Assembly (NCBI GenBank): GCA_013336525.1
Contig: JAAXTM010000013.1
Span: 1 to 42,877 of the forward strand
From: Geobacteraceae bacterium
GTDB taxonomy: Bacteria; Desulfobacterota; Desulfuromonadia; Geobacterales; Pseudopelobacteraceae
Length of the DNA: 42,877 bases
Direction of reading: 5' to 3'
A program made the translations under genes and the position numbers. The notes under the pieces are model-generated. The model did not search any database. It saw only the letters and a list, made by a program, of their open reading frames with translations, and was not told where the DNA came from. Of the stretch, positions 9,670 through 18,734 are shown piece after piece. Position 1 is the first letter of the stretch; each line of letters starts with the position of its first letter.

Positions 9670-11088
9670 TTAGCTTAGAATAAACTTCCGGCCAGCAGCC
9701 ATTACTTCTGCAAGACGGGCATCGTTGCTCGCCTCGCCATACAACCGCACTACCGGCTCTGTTCCAGACTTGCGAAACAGCATCCAACTGCCGTCAGCGA
9801 GCAATAATTTGGTGCCGTCAACTTTGACAATTTCCGAGACCTTCGTCCCGGCAACTTCCGCTGGCACCGAATTAATCTTATTTTTGTAAGCCATTTCAAG
9901 TTCCGGCGACAGCTTGAGGTTGTCGCGACGGGTGACGAAACACCCCACCTCGCCGTATAACCGATCAAGAAGCTGGCGGATACTCTTACCCTCACGGGCC
10001 ACCATTTCGGCCACCAGAAAACAGGCCAGAATGCCGTCCTTTTCAGGGACATGCCCCTTTATTGTCAGTCCGGCACTTTCTTCCCCGCCGATGACCAGCT
10101 TGTCCTGACTGATCAACTCACCGATATACTTGAAACCGACGGGCGTTTCATACACCGGGACGCCATGCTTCTTTGCAACGGCATCAATGAGGTGCGAGGT
10201 CGCAACAGAACGTGCCACGCCCCCTTCAAGCTTGCGTACCCGAATCAGATAATCCAGCAGCAGGGCGATGATATAATTCGGCTCGATGTAACTACCGTCA
10301 GCATCAAGAATGCCAAAACGGTCAGCGTCACCATCGGTCGAAAGGCCGAGTTTGATATCGGAATCGTTCTTGACCAGGGAAATAAAATCCGGGATGTGCG
10401 CCTCAGATGGCTCTGGCGGATGTCCGCCAAAGTAAGGGTCCGGACGGTCATTGATGATTGTGTACGGGATATTTCGTGTGCGAAGCGGGTCATCCAGATA
10501 ACCTCGTCCGGTGCCGTACATAGGGTTAAGTGCAACCTTGCCCAGTTTACCTATTGCATCAAAGTCCACCTTTTGTTCCAGGGACTTCAGATAACTGTCA
10601 TGAGGGTTGATAACCTCCATTAGCCCCAGCTTACCGGCTTCATCAAGAGATAGCTCGTTATAACATTTTGTTCCTACCGTTGCATTGGCACGCCGCTCGA
10701 TCTCACCTGTGGTTTCAGGCAGCGCCGGACCACCGGAGGAGGGAGAAAACTTGACGCCATTGTATTCAGGAGGGTTATGGCTGGCGGTAAAATTGATGCC
10801 GCCCGCAGCACCGCGTCGCAATATTTCGTAAGAGATAACCGGCGTAGGGGTATCCCGTTCACAAACAAACGCCTTGATTCCCGCCCCGGCAAGAACACGG
10901 GCGGATGCTTCCACAAATCGCTGCCCCATAAAACGGGTGTCACAGCCGATTACAACACCTTTTTCCTTTTCACCGGAGGCCTTAATGGTATCGGCTATCG
11001 CCTGGACAACTACTTTTACGTTATCGAACGTGAAATCCTCGCACAGAATTCCGCGCCAGCCTGACGTTCCAAAAGTGATTTGCGGCAT
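9670..11088 (-). CDS. Phosphohexomutase (phosphoglucomutase/phosphomannomutase family)
   Basis: This 472-residue cytoplasmic enzyme belongs to the alpha-D-phosphohexomutase superfamily. It has the catalytic phosphoserine loop TASHNPPEYNGVKF (Ser103), the metal loop DGDADRFG (252-259), the sugar-recognition loop GGEESAG (334-340) and the C-terminal phosphate loop RKSGTEP. The N-terminal FGTSGWRG is typical as well. It interconverts hexose 1- and 6-phosphates; glucose or mannose specificity cannot be read from the sequence. It is the first gene before nifU and nifS, with GGGGGTG just upstream of the ATG. No functional tie to Fe-S assembly is evident, so the grouping may be only transcriptional. 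Confidence 0.92.
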   Translation of the reverse strand: MPQITFGTSGWRGILCEDFTFDNVKVVVQAIADTIKASGEKEKGVVIGCDTRFMGQRFVEASARVLAGAGIKAFVCERDTPTPVISYEILRRGAAGGINFTASHNPPEYNGVKFSPSSGGPALPETTGEIERRANATVGTKCYNELSLDEAGKLGLMEVINPHDSYLKSLEQKVDFDAIGKLGKVALNPMYGTGRGYLDDPLRTRNIPYTIINDRPDPYFGGHPPEPSEAHIPDFISLVKNDSDIKLGLSTDGDADRFGILDADGSYIEPNYIIALLLDYLIRVRKLEGGVARSVATSHLIDAVAKKHGVPVYETPVGFKYIGELISQDKLVIGGEESAGLTIKGHVPEKDGILACFLVAEMVAREGKSIRQLLDRLYGEVGCFVTRRDNLKLSPELEMAYKNKINSVPAEVAGTKVSEIVKVDGTKLLLADGSWMLFRKSGTEPVVRLYGEASNDARLAEVMAAGRKFILS

Positions 11089-11132
11089 TTTTTACACCCC
11101 CTAATTCACAACAGGACATCTTTTGTCGTGTT

Positions 11133-11161
11133 AGAATAGTACACATGAGGCCGCTCGTCAA
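11133..11161 (-). promoter_or_regulatory. Putative sigma-70 promoter of the phosphohexomutase-nifU-nifS operon
   Basis: Read on the minus strand, TTGACG (11161-11156) and TATTCT (11138-11133) are 17 bp apart. This predicts a start near 11126 and a leader of about 38 nt before the ATG at 11088. I saw no sigma-54 GG/GC signature here, which argues against classical NifA control. Confidence 0.5.
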
Positions 11162-11209
11162 GACAAAGAACCGTGACAAACGCGGCAGGCACACTTCATG
11201 AGTCAACGG

Positions 11210-12187
11210 CTAGTTTATTGGAAACTGCATGACAAATCCGACACGGTTGCCCCTTGATGCAACGGTGGTCCCATTGGAATGGTTTTGCATTCTGGGATTT
11301 GAATAATCAACCATGATAGTGGATTTTACGCCAAACACCTTTTCCACGCCCAAACAGACAACGCCTAACGGATCTGTGAGGACGAGTGCCGTATGGTCAT
11401 ACCATCTCAATTCCTGCTTGCTCTTGATCGACTCCCGGAAGGGCTCTACGATGTATGCACCCAGAAGTGAACCAAGCACAGGCGTGGCTATCAGGTCTTG
11501 AATGGATGGTTTCTCTGCCAGGGCTTCAACACCGAACTCGTACAATGCCGACAACGCTGCGGAGTAGATAAACGAATAAGTCTGATCCAGTCCACGCTCT
11601 CTCGCGCGGATGTAATACGTGGCACCCCAGTATGGATGAAGGCCGTAATTGATATAAGACTCATCCTTATCCATAACGGGGTGACCAATATTGTTAGAAT
11701 ATTTTTTCAGACCACTCCTCTTTTGCTCGGGAGTCCAACTGGAAAAGCTCTCCGGCATAACATATGTAATCGCTACAGCCAGGAACTGAAGGCCAATTAT
11801 TGTGCCTATATCTCTTTGTGCTCCATCCCAGTCCGGAATACGTTTGCCATCAGCTTTTTTAGAGGTCGCGGATTCTTCGACAGCTGTTCCATCGACCGCT
11901 GTCACAACAGCACCGTTCTGGCTGGAGCTGTTGTTTACAAACGCCGCTTTCCTGACCAGCGACTCCTTGCTGCTTATAACTTCCTGAACACTATTGGAAT
12001 AATCACCATCTGGTGTAGAAAGGCCGGCAAGAACAGATGTACGAGGAACCCTTTCACCAGCGGATAACAACGTACCCGCTGACAAATCAGTGTTTACCGC
12101 CAGCAGCAGTAAAAGCACAGCGGAAGCGAAGCTGACCGTTCTCCCGAACCGCCGGCTTATAAAAGAAAAAACATAAAGGATACGCAT
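11210..12187 (-). CDS. DUF3943 family exported protein
   Basis: This protein of about 325 residues has an N-terminal hydrophobic segment (signal peptide or anchor; FASAVLLLLLAVNTDLSAG). A poorly conserved linker to about residue 120 follows. The C-terminal domain carries the pattern NNIGHPVMDKDESYINYGLHPYWG, then SALYEFGVEALAEKPSIQDLIATP and LGSLLGAY, which I recognise as DUF3943. The function of this family is unknown; the ending GFVMQFPIN may be a terminal beta strand. I chose the ATG at 12187 because GAGGT lies 4 bases upstream; an in-frame ATG at 12217 has no ribosome site. It is monocistronic and divergent from valS. Confidence 0.75.
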   Translation of the reverse strand: MRILYVFSFISRRFGRTVSFASAVLLLLLAVNTDLSAGTLLSAGERVPRTSVLAGLSTPDGDYSNSVQEVISSKESLVRKAAFVNNSSSQNGAVVTAVDGTAVEESATSKKADGKRIPDWDGAQRDIGTIIGLQFLAVAITYVMPESFSSWTPEQKRSGLKKYSNNIGHPVMDKDESYINYGLHPYWGATYYIRARERGLDQTYSFIYSAALSALYEFGVEALAEKPSIQDLIATPVLGSLLGAYIVEPFRESIKSKQELRWYDHTALVLTDPLGVVCLGVEKVFGVKSTIMVDYSNPRMQNHSNGTTVASRGNRVGFVMQFPIN

Positions 12188-12303
12188 GCAGACCTCATTG
12201 TTATTTGATTTAATCATAAACAGTTAGATATTCCATACTAACGCAACCATGTCAACATCTTGTACGATTATTTTTGCGTAAAGCCCAGCCACCAAGAGCG
12301 CAC

Positions 12304-12333
12304 TTGACCTGAATCAGCCATCAGTAGTATATG
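12304..12333 (+). promoter_or_regulatory. Putative sigma-70 promoter of valS
   Basis: TTGACC (12304-12309) and TATATG (12328-12333) are 18 bp apart, about 35 bp before the valS ATG. The leader would be too short for a T-box, and I see no attenuator-like hairpin. Confidence 0.4.
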
Positions 12334-12368
12334 GTTATGTTCAGAATACTCGATAAAGGACTATTTAC

Positions 12369-15029
12369 ATGACTAAAGAACTTGCCAAGGGGTACGAACC
12401 CCATGATGTTGAAAAAAGATGGTACTCTGAGTGGGAAACGAAGGGATATTTCCGCGCTGCAGCTACTTCTGAGAAAAAACCTTACTCCATAGTAATCCCC
12501 CCCCCAAACGTAACCGGCGCCCTGCATATGGGGCACGCTCTCAACAACACCCTGCAGGATATCCTCTGCCGCTGGAAGCGGATGCAGGGGTACAATGTGC
12601 TCTGGATGCCGGGGACCGACCATGCCGGTATCGCTACCCAAAATGTCGTCGAACGGCAGCTGAGCGCCGAAGGGAAGGATCGCCATGATCTTGGGCGTGA
12701 AGCATTTATCGAGCGGGTCTGGAAGTGGAAGGCGGAGTCCGGCGGCCAGATCATCGGCCAACTGAAACGCCTCGGCGCTTCCTGCGACTGGGAGCGCGAA
12801 CGATTCACAATGGATGAAGGGCTTTCTAAAGCGGTGCGTACAGTTTTTGTAAAACTGTATGAGGATGGTCTGATCTATCGCGACAACCGTCTGATCAACT
12901 GGTGTCCCCGCTGCCACACCGCCCTTTCCGATATTGAAGTCGAGCATGAAGATCATAAAGGACACCTCTGGCACATCCGCTATCCAGTCGTCGGCGAGCT
13001 TGGACGTTTTGTGACCGTGGCAACAACCCGCCCGGAAACTATGCTGGGTGACACCGCCGTTGCAGTGCATCCGGAGGACGAGCGTTACAGTGGCCTGATT
13101 GGTAAAAAAGTGCTCCTGCCGCTCCTCAATCGCGAAATCCCGGTTGTAGCCGATGATTATGTGGATCTCGAGTTCGGTACCGGCGTGGTCAAAATAACCC
13201 CGGCCCACGATTTCAACGACTTTGAAGTAGGCCTGCGCCATAGTCTGGACAAGATCAATGTCCTCGACGAATCCGGTATCATTAATGCCGCCGGCCACCA
13301 GTACGAAGGGCTTGATCGTTTCGAAGCCAGAAAACGGGTTGTGGCCGATCTGGAAGAAGCCGGTTATCTGGACAAAATTGATGATCACGCCATGTCGGTC
13401 GGCGGATGCTACCGCTGTAAGACCGTGGTCGAGCCGTACCTTTCCCTGCAGTGGTATGTAAAAGTAGCCCCGTTGGCCGGGCGGGCCCTGGACGCCGTAA
13501 AGAGCGGCAAAACCCGCATCCTCCCCAAACAGTGGGAAAACACCTATTACGACTGGATGGAAAATATCCGCGACTGGTGCATCTCGCGCCAGATCTGGTG
13601 GGGGCACCGCATCCCGGCCTGGTTCTGCGATCACTGCGGCGAAATCACCGTCGCAATGGAAACACCGACCAAATGCTCGAAATGCGGCAGCGACGAACTT
13701 CGTCAGGAAACCGACGTGCTCGACACCTGGTTTTCATCGGCCCTCTGGCCCTTCTCTACCATGGGGTGGCCTGATCAGACCGCAGAACTGAAAACATTCT
13801 ACCCAACCGCCACTCTGGTGACCGGCTTTGACATCCTCTTTTTCTGGGTGGCCCGCATGATGATGATGGGGCTGCACTTCATGGATGAGGTCCCATTCAC
13901 CGATGTCTACATTCACGCCCTGGTGCGCGATGCCCAGGGTCACAAGATGTCAAAGTCCAAAGGTAATGTTATCGACCCGCTGACGGTTATCGACCAGTAC
14001 GGCACCGATGCCTTCCGTTTCACCCTGGCAGCCTTTGCCGCTCAGGGACGCGACATCAAACTGGCCGAAGAGCGTATCGTCGGCTACCGTAACTTCTGCA
14101 ACAAGGTCTGGAATGCGGCACGCTTCACGATGATGAACCTTGAAGGCTTCAATCCGGACGGCATCAGCTTAAACTCGCTGGAATTATCCCAGGGGGACAA
14201 ATGGATTCTGCACCGTCTGAATGAGACAGCCCGGACGGTCGATGAAACGCTGACCGGCTACCGATACAACGAAAGTGCCATGGCACTGTATCAGTTCACC
14301 TGGAGCGAATTCTGCGACTGGTATCTGGAACTGTCCAAACAGGACATCTACAACGGCACGCCGGAGCGCAAACTGGCGACTCAATATGTTCTCTGGTACA
14401 CGCTGGAGAACCTGCTCCGACTGCTCCACCCGTTCATGCCCTTTATCACCGAAGAGATCTGGCAGGCACTGCCGGGAACAAAAGCGACCCCGACCATCAT
14501 GCAGGCCCCCTATCCCAGTCACTGTAAAGAGTGTTCCTTCCCGCAAGACGCCGCTGACATGGAACGGATCATGGCGGTCATCGGCGGGATCCGTAACATC
14601 CGGGGCGAGATGGAGGTGCCACCGTCAAAGCAGATCGCCGTCATCCTTTCCTGCGACAGCGAAGCCAGCCAGCGCCTGATGAAACACAACGAAAACGCCA
14701 TTATCAGTCTTGCCAGGGTTTCAGACCTTGCCATCGGATACAAAATAGAAAAACCTGAAGATGCCTCTATACAGGTGGCCGGAGATATTCAGATATATGT
14801 ACCGCTCAAAGGAATGGTAGACGTTGCCGCCGAAGAGGAGCGCTTGCTGAAGGAAATCGGCAAGATGGAAAAAGAGATAGAAATGTTCTCTAAAAAACTG
14901 GAAAGCCCAGCCTTCGTGGACCGCGCTCCGGCCGATATTGTTGCCAAGGAGCGACAGAAGCTGGCCGATGTCAACGGAAAGAAGCTGGTGCTGGAAGAGA
15001 GCCTTGGTAAGATCAGAAAACTGAAGTAG
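12369..15029 (+). CDS. valS: Valyl-tRNA synthetase
   Basis: This 886-residue class I synthetase charges tRNA-Val. The N-terminal catalytic half has PPPNVTGALHMGHAL with the HIGH-type motif HMGH at 53-56. An editing (CP1) domain follows (TTRPETMLGDTAVAVHP, GVVKITPAHDFNDF). WWGHRIPAWFC precedes a small zinc-ribbon-like insertion (CDHCGE and CSKCGS). KMSKS stands at 526-530. The anticodon-binding domain follows, and the C-terminal 65 or so residues form the coiled coil usual in ValRS (EEERLLKEIGKMEKEIEMF). Length is normal. It leads a plus-strand run with nadK 11 bp and recN about 0.9 kb downstream. Confidence 0.97.
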   Translation: MTKELAKGYEPHDVEKRWYSEWETKGYFRAAATSEKKPYSIVIPPPNVTGALHMGHALNNTLQDILCRWKRMQGYNVLWMPGTDHAGIATQNVVERQLSAEGKDRHDLGREAFIERVWKWKAESGGQIIGQLKRLGASCDWERERFTMDEGLSKAVRTVFVKLYEDGLIYRDNRLINWCPRCHTALSDIEVEHEDHKGHLWHIRYPVVGELGRFVTVATTRPETMLGDTAVAVHPEDERYSGLIGKKVLLPLLNREIPVVADDYVDLEFGTGVVKITPAHDFNDFEVGLRHSLDKINVLDESGIINAAGHQYEGLDRFEARKRVVADLEEAGYLDKIDDHAMSVGGCYRCKTVVEPYLSLQWYVKVAPLAGRALDAVKSGKTRILPKQWENTYYDWMENIRDWCISRQIWWGHRIPAWFCDHCGEITVAMETPTKCSKCGSDELRQETDVLDTWFSSALWPFSTMGWPDQTAELKTFYPTATLVTGFDILFFWVARMMMMGLHFMDEVPFTDVYIHALVRDAQGHKMSKSKGNVIDPLTVIDQYGTDAFRFTLAAFAAQGRDIKLAEERIVGYRNFCNKVWNAARFTMMNLEGFNPDGISLNSLELSQGDKWILHRLNETARTVDETLTGYRYNESAMALYQFTWSEFCDWYLELSKQDIYNGTPERKLATQYVLWYTLENLLRLLHPFMPFITEEIWQALPGTKATPTIMQAPYPSHCKECSFPQDAADMERIMAVIGGIRNIRGEMEVPPSKQIAVILSCDSEASQRLMKHNENAIISLARVSDLAIGYKIEKPEDASIQVAGDIQIYVPLKGMVDVAAEEERLLKEIGKMEKEIEMFSKKLESPAFVDRAPADIVAKERQKLADVNGKKLVLEESLGKIRKLK

Positions 15030-15040
15030 GTGAGAGAGCC

Positions 15041-15907
15041 ATGCAAGAATTCCAGAACGTCGCCATATTCGCCAAGATTCACGATCCACGCTGCCTTGGT
15101 ATCGCCAGTGACCTGATTAAATGGCTCGAGGAACGTGGCTGCACTCCGATGGCAGAGGAGCAGCTGACCCGTCAGCTCGGCTATCCGAAAGCGCTGACTG
15201 AGGAAGAGATCCTTGATCAAGCCGAACTGGTGGTGGTGCTTGGAGGGGACGGTACGCTTATCTCGGTGGCACGACTCTTCAGCGGCAAGGATGTGCCCAT
15301 TCTGGGAGTCAACCTGGGAAGCCTTGGTTTTCTGACTGAGATCACTGTTGAGGAACTTTACACACGCCTCGAAAAATGTCTTGAGGGAAACCCTCGTGTT
15401 TCAGAACGGATGATGCTGGAAGTGACCCTCCACAGGGAAGGCCAGGAAATAGAGAAATGCTACGTCCTGAATGATATGGTTATCAACAAGGGAGCGCTGG
15501 CCAGGATTGTTGACCTGGAAACCAAGGTAAACCGCCATTTCCTGACTACTTACAAGGCTGACGGACTTATTGTATCAACCCCGACCGGCTCCACCGGCTA
15601 TTCCCTCTCCGCCGGCGGCCCGATTATCCACCCGCTGATGAGCTGCATCGCAATCACCCCGATCTGTCCGCACACGCTGACAAACCGCCCGATTGTAGTC
15701 ACCGATGAATCAATAATATCGATCACCGTCAAATCGTCATTTGATGAAAAAGTATACCTGACGCTGGATGGCCAGGTCGGCTTTGAGCTGCAGGAAGGGG
15801 ACTCGGTCGAGGTACGCAAGGCTCTAAAAACGACCTCGCTCGTCATGTCACGCAGCCGTGACTATTTCGAAATTCTACGAACCAAACTGAAATGGGGAGA
15901 GCGCTAA
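15041..15907 (+). CDS. nadK: NAD kinase
   Basis: This 288-residue enzyme phosphorylates NAD to NADP. Diagnostic motifs are VVVLGGDGTLISVAR with GGDGT at 68-72, GVNLGSLGFLTE, NDMVINKG, and TPTGSTGYSLSAGGPI in the nucleotide-binding core. The C-terminal beta region (VTDESIISITV, LTLDGQ) is also typical. It is 11 bp downstream of valS and 6 bp upstream of recN. The nadK-recN adjacency is widely conserved in bacteria and supports both calls. Confidence 0.96.
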   Translation: MQEFQNVAIFAKIHDPRCLGIASDLIKWLEERGCTPMAEEQLTRQLGYPKALTEEEILDQAELVVVLGGDGTLISVARLFSGKDVPILGVNLGSLGFLTEITVEELYTRLEKCLEGNPRVSERMMLEVTLHREGQEIEKCYVLNDMVINKGALARIVDLETKVNRHFLTTYKADGLIVSTPTGSTGYSLSAGGPIIHPLMSCIAITPICPHTLTNRPIVVTDESIISITVKSSFDEKVYLTLDGQVGFELQEGDSVEVRKALKTTSLVMSRSRDYFEILRTKLKWGER

Positions 15908-15913
15908 CAGCTT

Positions 15914-17593
15914 ATGCTGACCGATCTTACTATAAAAAATGTTGCCATCATCGATACCCTGCACATCACATTCAAGCCGGGGATGACAGTGCTGACCGGC
16001 GAGACCGGCGCCGGCAAATCGATCATCATTGATGCGGTCGGCCTGGTTATGGGTGGTCGCGCTTCCAGCGACCTGATCCGTTCCGGCGAGGATGAAGCGG
16101 TCGTCGAGGCTCTTTTCGACATCTCCACCCTGCCGGAAATAAAGCAACTGCTATTGGAGGCCGGATTTGACAGTGCCGACGAGCTGTTGATCAAACGCTC
16201 CCTGTCACGCGGAGGCAAAAACAGGATTTTTATCAACGGCGGCATGGCCACCCTGGCCCTTCTGATTGATATCGCCCCGCGACTGATCAATATATACGGT
16301 CAACACGACTCTCAAACTCTGCTGAAACCTGATAACCATCTGCGTCTTCTGGACGCATATGCCGGCCTCGGCGATCTGCGACAGAAGTTCACAGGTCTGT
16401 TCAGCCGACTGGCGTCTGTACGCGAAACCCTTGCCGGAATTGAAAATGCCGAGCGGGAGGCCGAGCGGCGGCTTGATCTCCTGTCATACCAGTCGGATGA
16501 GATTGCTAAAGCAGCGCTTATACCTGGAGAGGATGAACGACTTGAAGAACAGCGCAAGCTGCTGGCAAGCGCTGAAAAGCTTGGGAGTGTCAGCAGCGAA
16601 GCCTTTGACCGGCTGTACGGCGGTGACAGCACTCTGCTCGGACAGCTCAAGCGCATCTCCGGTTCAATAACCGAATTATCAACTATCGACCACTCACTGC
16701 AGGATTTGGCCACTTCACTGGACAGTGCTTATCTGCAGCTGGAGGATGCCTCTATAACACTGCGTGATTACACTTCACGCATTGAGTCAGACCCAATGGC
16801 ACTGCAACAAACAGACGACCGGCTCGACCAGATCAGCCGTTTGAAAAAGAAATATGCTCCTACTGTGGAAGAGATACTGGTCTATAAGTCAGAAATCGAT
16901 GCTGAACTTGATCAATTGCAGAGCAGGGAGCAAAGCAGACATGCTCTGGAAGCCGAGCGAACCCGGATGGAAGAAGAGCTGAAACTGGTTGGTGGCGAAC
17001 TATCGGCTGCCAGACTTCAAGCAGCCACTAAACTCAAACATGCACTGGAGGGTGAGGCACACCAACTGGCCATGAAGGGTGCGATCATAGAACCAACACT
17101 GGAAGCGCTGACTGAACCCCGTTCAAGCGGATTCGAAAAGGTTGAGTTTCTGTTTTCCCCCAATCCGGGAGAAATACCGCGCCCAATGGCTAAAATCGCT
17201 TCCGGTGGCGAACTTTCGCGGCTGATGCTTGCGATCAAGCAGGTGCTGCCTGAGGGTGACGTACCGACACTGGTTTTTGACGAGGTTGATACCGGTATCG
17301 GCGGAGCCACATCAGAACTGGTCGGGAGAAAACTGAAAAATGTTGCGACCCGCCAGCAGGTGCTTTGCATTACCCATCTGCCGCAAGTTGCGGTCTTTGC
17401 CGATCAGCAGTTACGGGTGGAGAAACTTGTTGAAGGGGGGCGAACTTCCACTCGCATTCTTGAACTCGACCAGAATGAGCGTACCTGCGAAATAGCCCGA
17501 ATGCTGGCCGGATCTACCGTCACAGATTCAGCTATGAAGCACGCCACCGAGATGCTGGCGTCAACAGCCAGACAAACCGCTTCCAATAAATAA
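15914..17593 (+). CDS. recN: DNA repair protein RecN
   Basis: This 559-residue SMC-like ATPase acts in double-strand-break repair. The N-terminal Walker A is GETGAGKS (29-36) within VLTGETGAGKSIIIDAVGL. IYGQHDSQTLL follows, then a long coiled coil (about 155-360). The C-terminal head has the ABC signature SGGELSRLMLAIK, Walker B LVFDEVDTGIGG and CITHLPQVA. Both heads are complete. The protein starts at ATG 15914, 6 bp after the nadK stop. It is probably co-transcribed with valS and nadK; no LexA box is visible in the short spacer. Confidence 0.96.
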   Translation: MLTDLTIKNVAIIDTLHITFKPGMTVLTGETGAGKSIIIDAVGLVMGGRASSDLIRSGEDEAVVEALFDISTLPEIKQLLLEAGFDSADELLIKRSLSRGGKNRIFINGGMATLALLIDIAPRLINIYGQHDSQTLLKPDNHLRLLDAYAGLGDLRQKFTGLFSRLASVRETLAGIENAEREAERRLDLLSYQSDEIAKAALIPGEDERLEEQRKLLASAEKLGSVSSEAFDRLYGGDSTLLGQLKRISGSITELSTIDHSLQDLATSLDSAYLQLEDASITLRDYTSRIESDPMALQQTDDRLDQISRLKKKYAPTVEEILVYKSEIDAELDQLQSREQSRHALEAERTRMEEELKLVGGELSAARLQAATKLKHALEGEAHQLAMKGAIIEPTLEALTEPRSSGFEKVEFLFSPNPGEIPRPMAKIASGGELSRLMLAIKQVLPEGDVPTLVFDEVDTGIGGATSELVGRKLKNVATRQQVLCITHLPQVAVFADQQLRVEKLVEGGRTSTRILELDQNERTCEIARMLAGSTVTDSAMKHATEMLASTARQTASNK

Positions 17594-17614
17594 ATCATGC
17601 ATTAATGAGCAGAT

Positions 17615-17959
17615 ATGCCAATACCTGTAGATAATCTGTACAAAAATATCCCTGAAGATGTTCCAAACGAATTATTTAAGACCCTGGCAGAAAGAAAAGG
17701 GGTCCGGGTTGAACGGATTGTCTCTGATGGGCACGCAACGCCAAATGGTGAGTGGTACGATCAAGGGTGGGATGAATGGGTACTTTTGGTATCAGGGGGG
17801 GCGACGCTGCTGTTAGATGACAGCAGCGCCCCCATGATTTTGAAGCCTGGTGACCATATTATGATTCCAGCCGGCTGCCGCCATCGAGTGGAGCAAACTG
17901 ACCCTCTGCAGAAAACTGTCTGGCTAGCGGTTCATTTCGGTAATAACAACGTGGAATAA
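17615..17959 (+). CDS. Small cupin-domain protein
   Basis: This 114-residue single-domain cupin lacks a signal peptide. The beta-barrel motifs are DEWVLLVSGGATLLLDD (cupin motif 1, with an imperfect metal-ligand set) and LKPGDHIMIPAGCRHRVEQT (motif 2, including the His of CRHRV). Such stand-alone cupins are often of unknown function. It follows recN by 21 bp and ends 1 bp from the stop of the convergent diguanylate cyclase gene, leaving no room for a terminator. The substrate cannot be inferred. Confidence 0.8.
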   Translation: MPIPVDNLYKNIPEDVPNELFKTLAERKGVRVERIVSDGHATPNGEWYDQGWDEWVLLVSGGATLLLDDSSAPMILKPGDHIMIPAGCRHRVEQTDPLQKTVWLAVHFGNNNVE

Positions 17960-17960
17960 T

Positions 17961-18683
17961 TCATGGGGCAACCACAAAGCGATTCTTCCCACCCTGTTTC
18001 GCCTGCCGGAGCGCCTGATCCGCCCGAGAAATACAGTCGTGAATCGTCTGTCCCGCCTGATATTCGCACAAACCGGCACTGGCAGTGATGCGAATTCCGG
18101 GGCGATTGGCCTTGAACTCTGTCATCGATATTGCCTCAAGCACCTTGCGGGCAAGGGTCAAAGCACCATCAATGCAGGTTTCTGTCAGCAGAAAAAGAAA
18201 TTCCTCCCCCCCCCAACGAGCACAGACATCCTCGCTTCTGGCACATCCCATCAGGACACGCGCCACCTCTACAAGGACATCATCACCGTCATTATACCCG
18301 TAGGCATCGTTAACCCATTTGAAATTATCCAGATCAACGATCATAACGGAAAATGATCTGAGATGACGTTCTGAACGACTCAACTCCCGTTCCATCTTCT
18401 CCATGATATCACGGCGGTTTGCCAACCCGGTCATAGGGTCAATCCTGGTAGCCAGATCCAGAGAACGGTCCATCTCACTCAACTGCGTTCTTAAACTGTC
18501 ATTTTCCTTTTCAAGGAGCTTGACACGCCGTTTCAAGGCACAGTAGTCATCATACAGCAGCCGATAGTCAATCATCAGCGAATTACTGTCGTTACTGCTG
18601 TCTGAAACCAGATGTTCAAAACGGGCGCTGTGGTCATCCACTGCAGCACGGGTGGATTTTCTGGCCATACTGTGCAATGCCAT
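17961..18683 (-). CDS. Diguanylate cyclase (GGDEF domain, soluble)
   Basis: This 240-residue protein has an N-terminal segment with a coiled coil (about 40-75, LKRRVKLLEKENDSLRTQL) and a C-terminal GGDEF domain. The domain shows DPMTGLANRRDIMEKM, MIVDLDNFKWVNDAYG and the active loop RWGGEEF, followed by SAGLCEYQ and ADQALRQAKQGGKN. An RxxD inhibitory site (RSED) precedes the loop at the usual distance. GGEEF is an active variant in known enzymes. It makes c-di-GMP, and the coiled coil suggests dimer control. AAGGAGA precedes the ATG. It lies 51 bp downstream of the GAPDH-like gene in the same direction and could be the last gene of that transcript. Confidence 0.92.
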   Translation of the reverse strand: MALHSMARKSTRAAVDDHSARFEHLVSDSSNDSNSLMIDYRLLYDDYCALKRRVKLLEKENDSLRTQLSEMDRSLDLATRIDPMTGLANRRDIMEKMERELSRSERHLRSFSVMIVDLDNFKWVNDAYGYNDGDDVLVEVARVLMGCARSEDVCARWGGEEFLFLLTETCIDGALTLARKVLEAISMTEFKANRPGIRITASAGLCEYQAGQTIHDCISRADQALRQAKQGGKNRFVVAP

Positions 18684-18734
18684 ATGAAATTCTCCTTAAC
18701 AAGATAATATCAATGAGTAGTATTGCTAAACCAC

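Noticed and set aside
12250..12290. Promoter of the DUF3943 gene (minus-strand TTGACA at 12255-12250)
   Set aside because: The -35 is perfect, but no acceptable -10 lies 16-18 bp downstream.
12188..12368. T-box leader or amino-acid attenuator before valS
   Set aside because: The likely promoter leaves only a leader of some 30 nt, and no specifier or antiterminator pattern is visible.
12321..13634. A 437-codon open frame on the minus strand opposite valS
   Set aside because: valS is unmistakable on the plus strand. The reverse frame is a side effect of its codon use, with no family match and no ribosome site.
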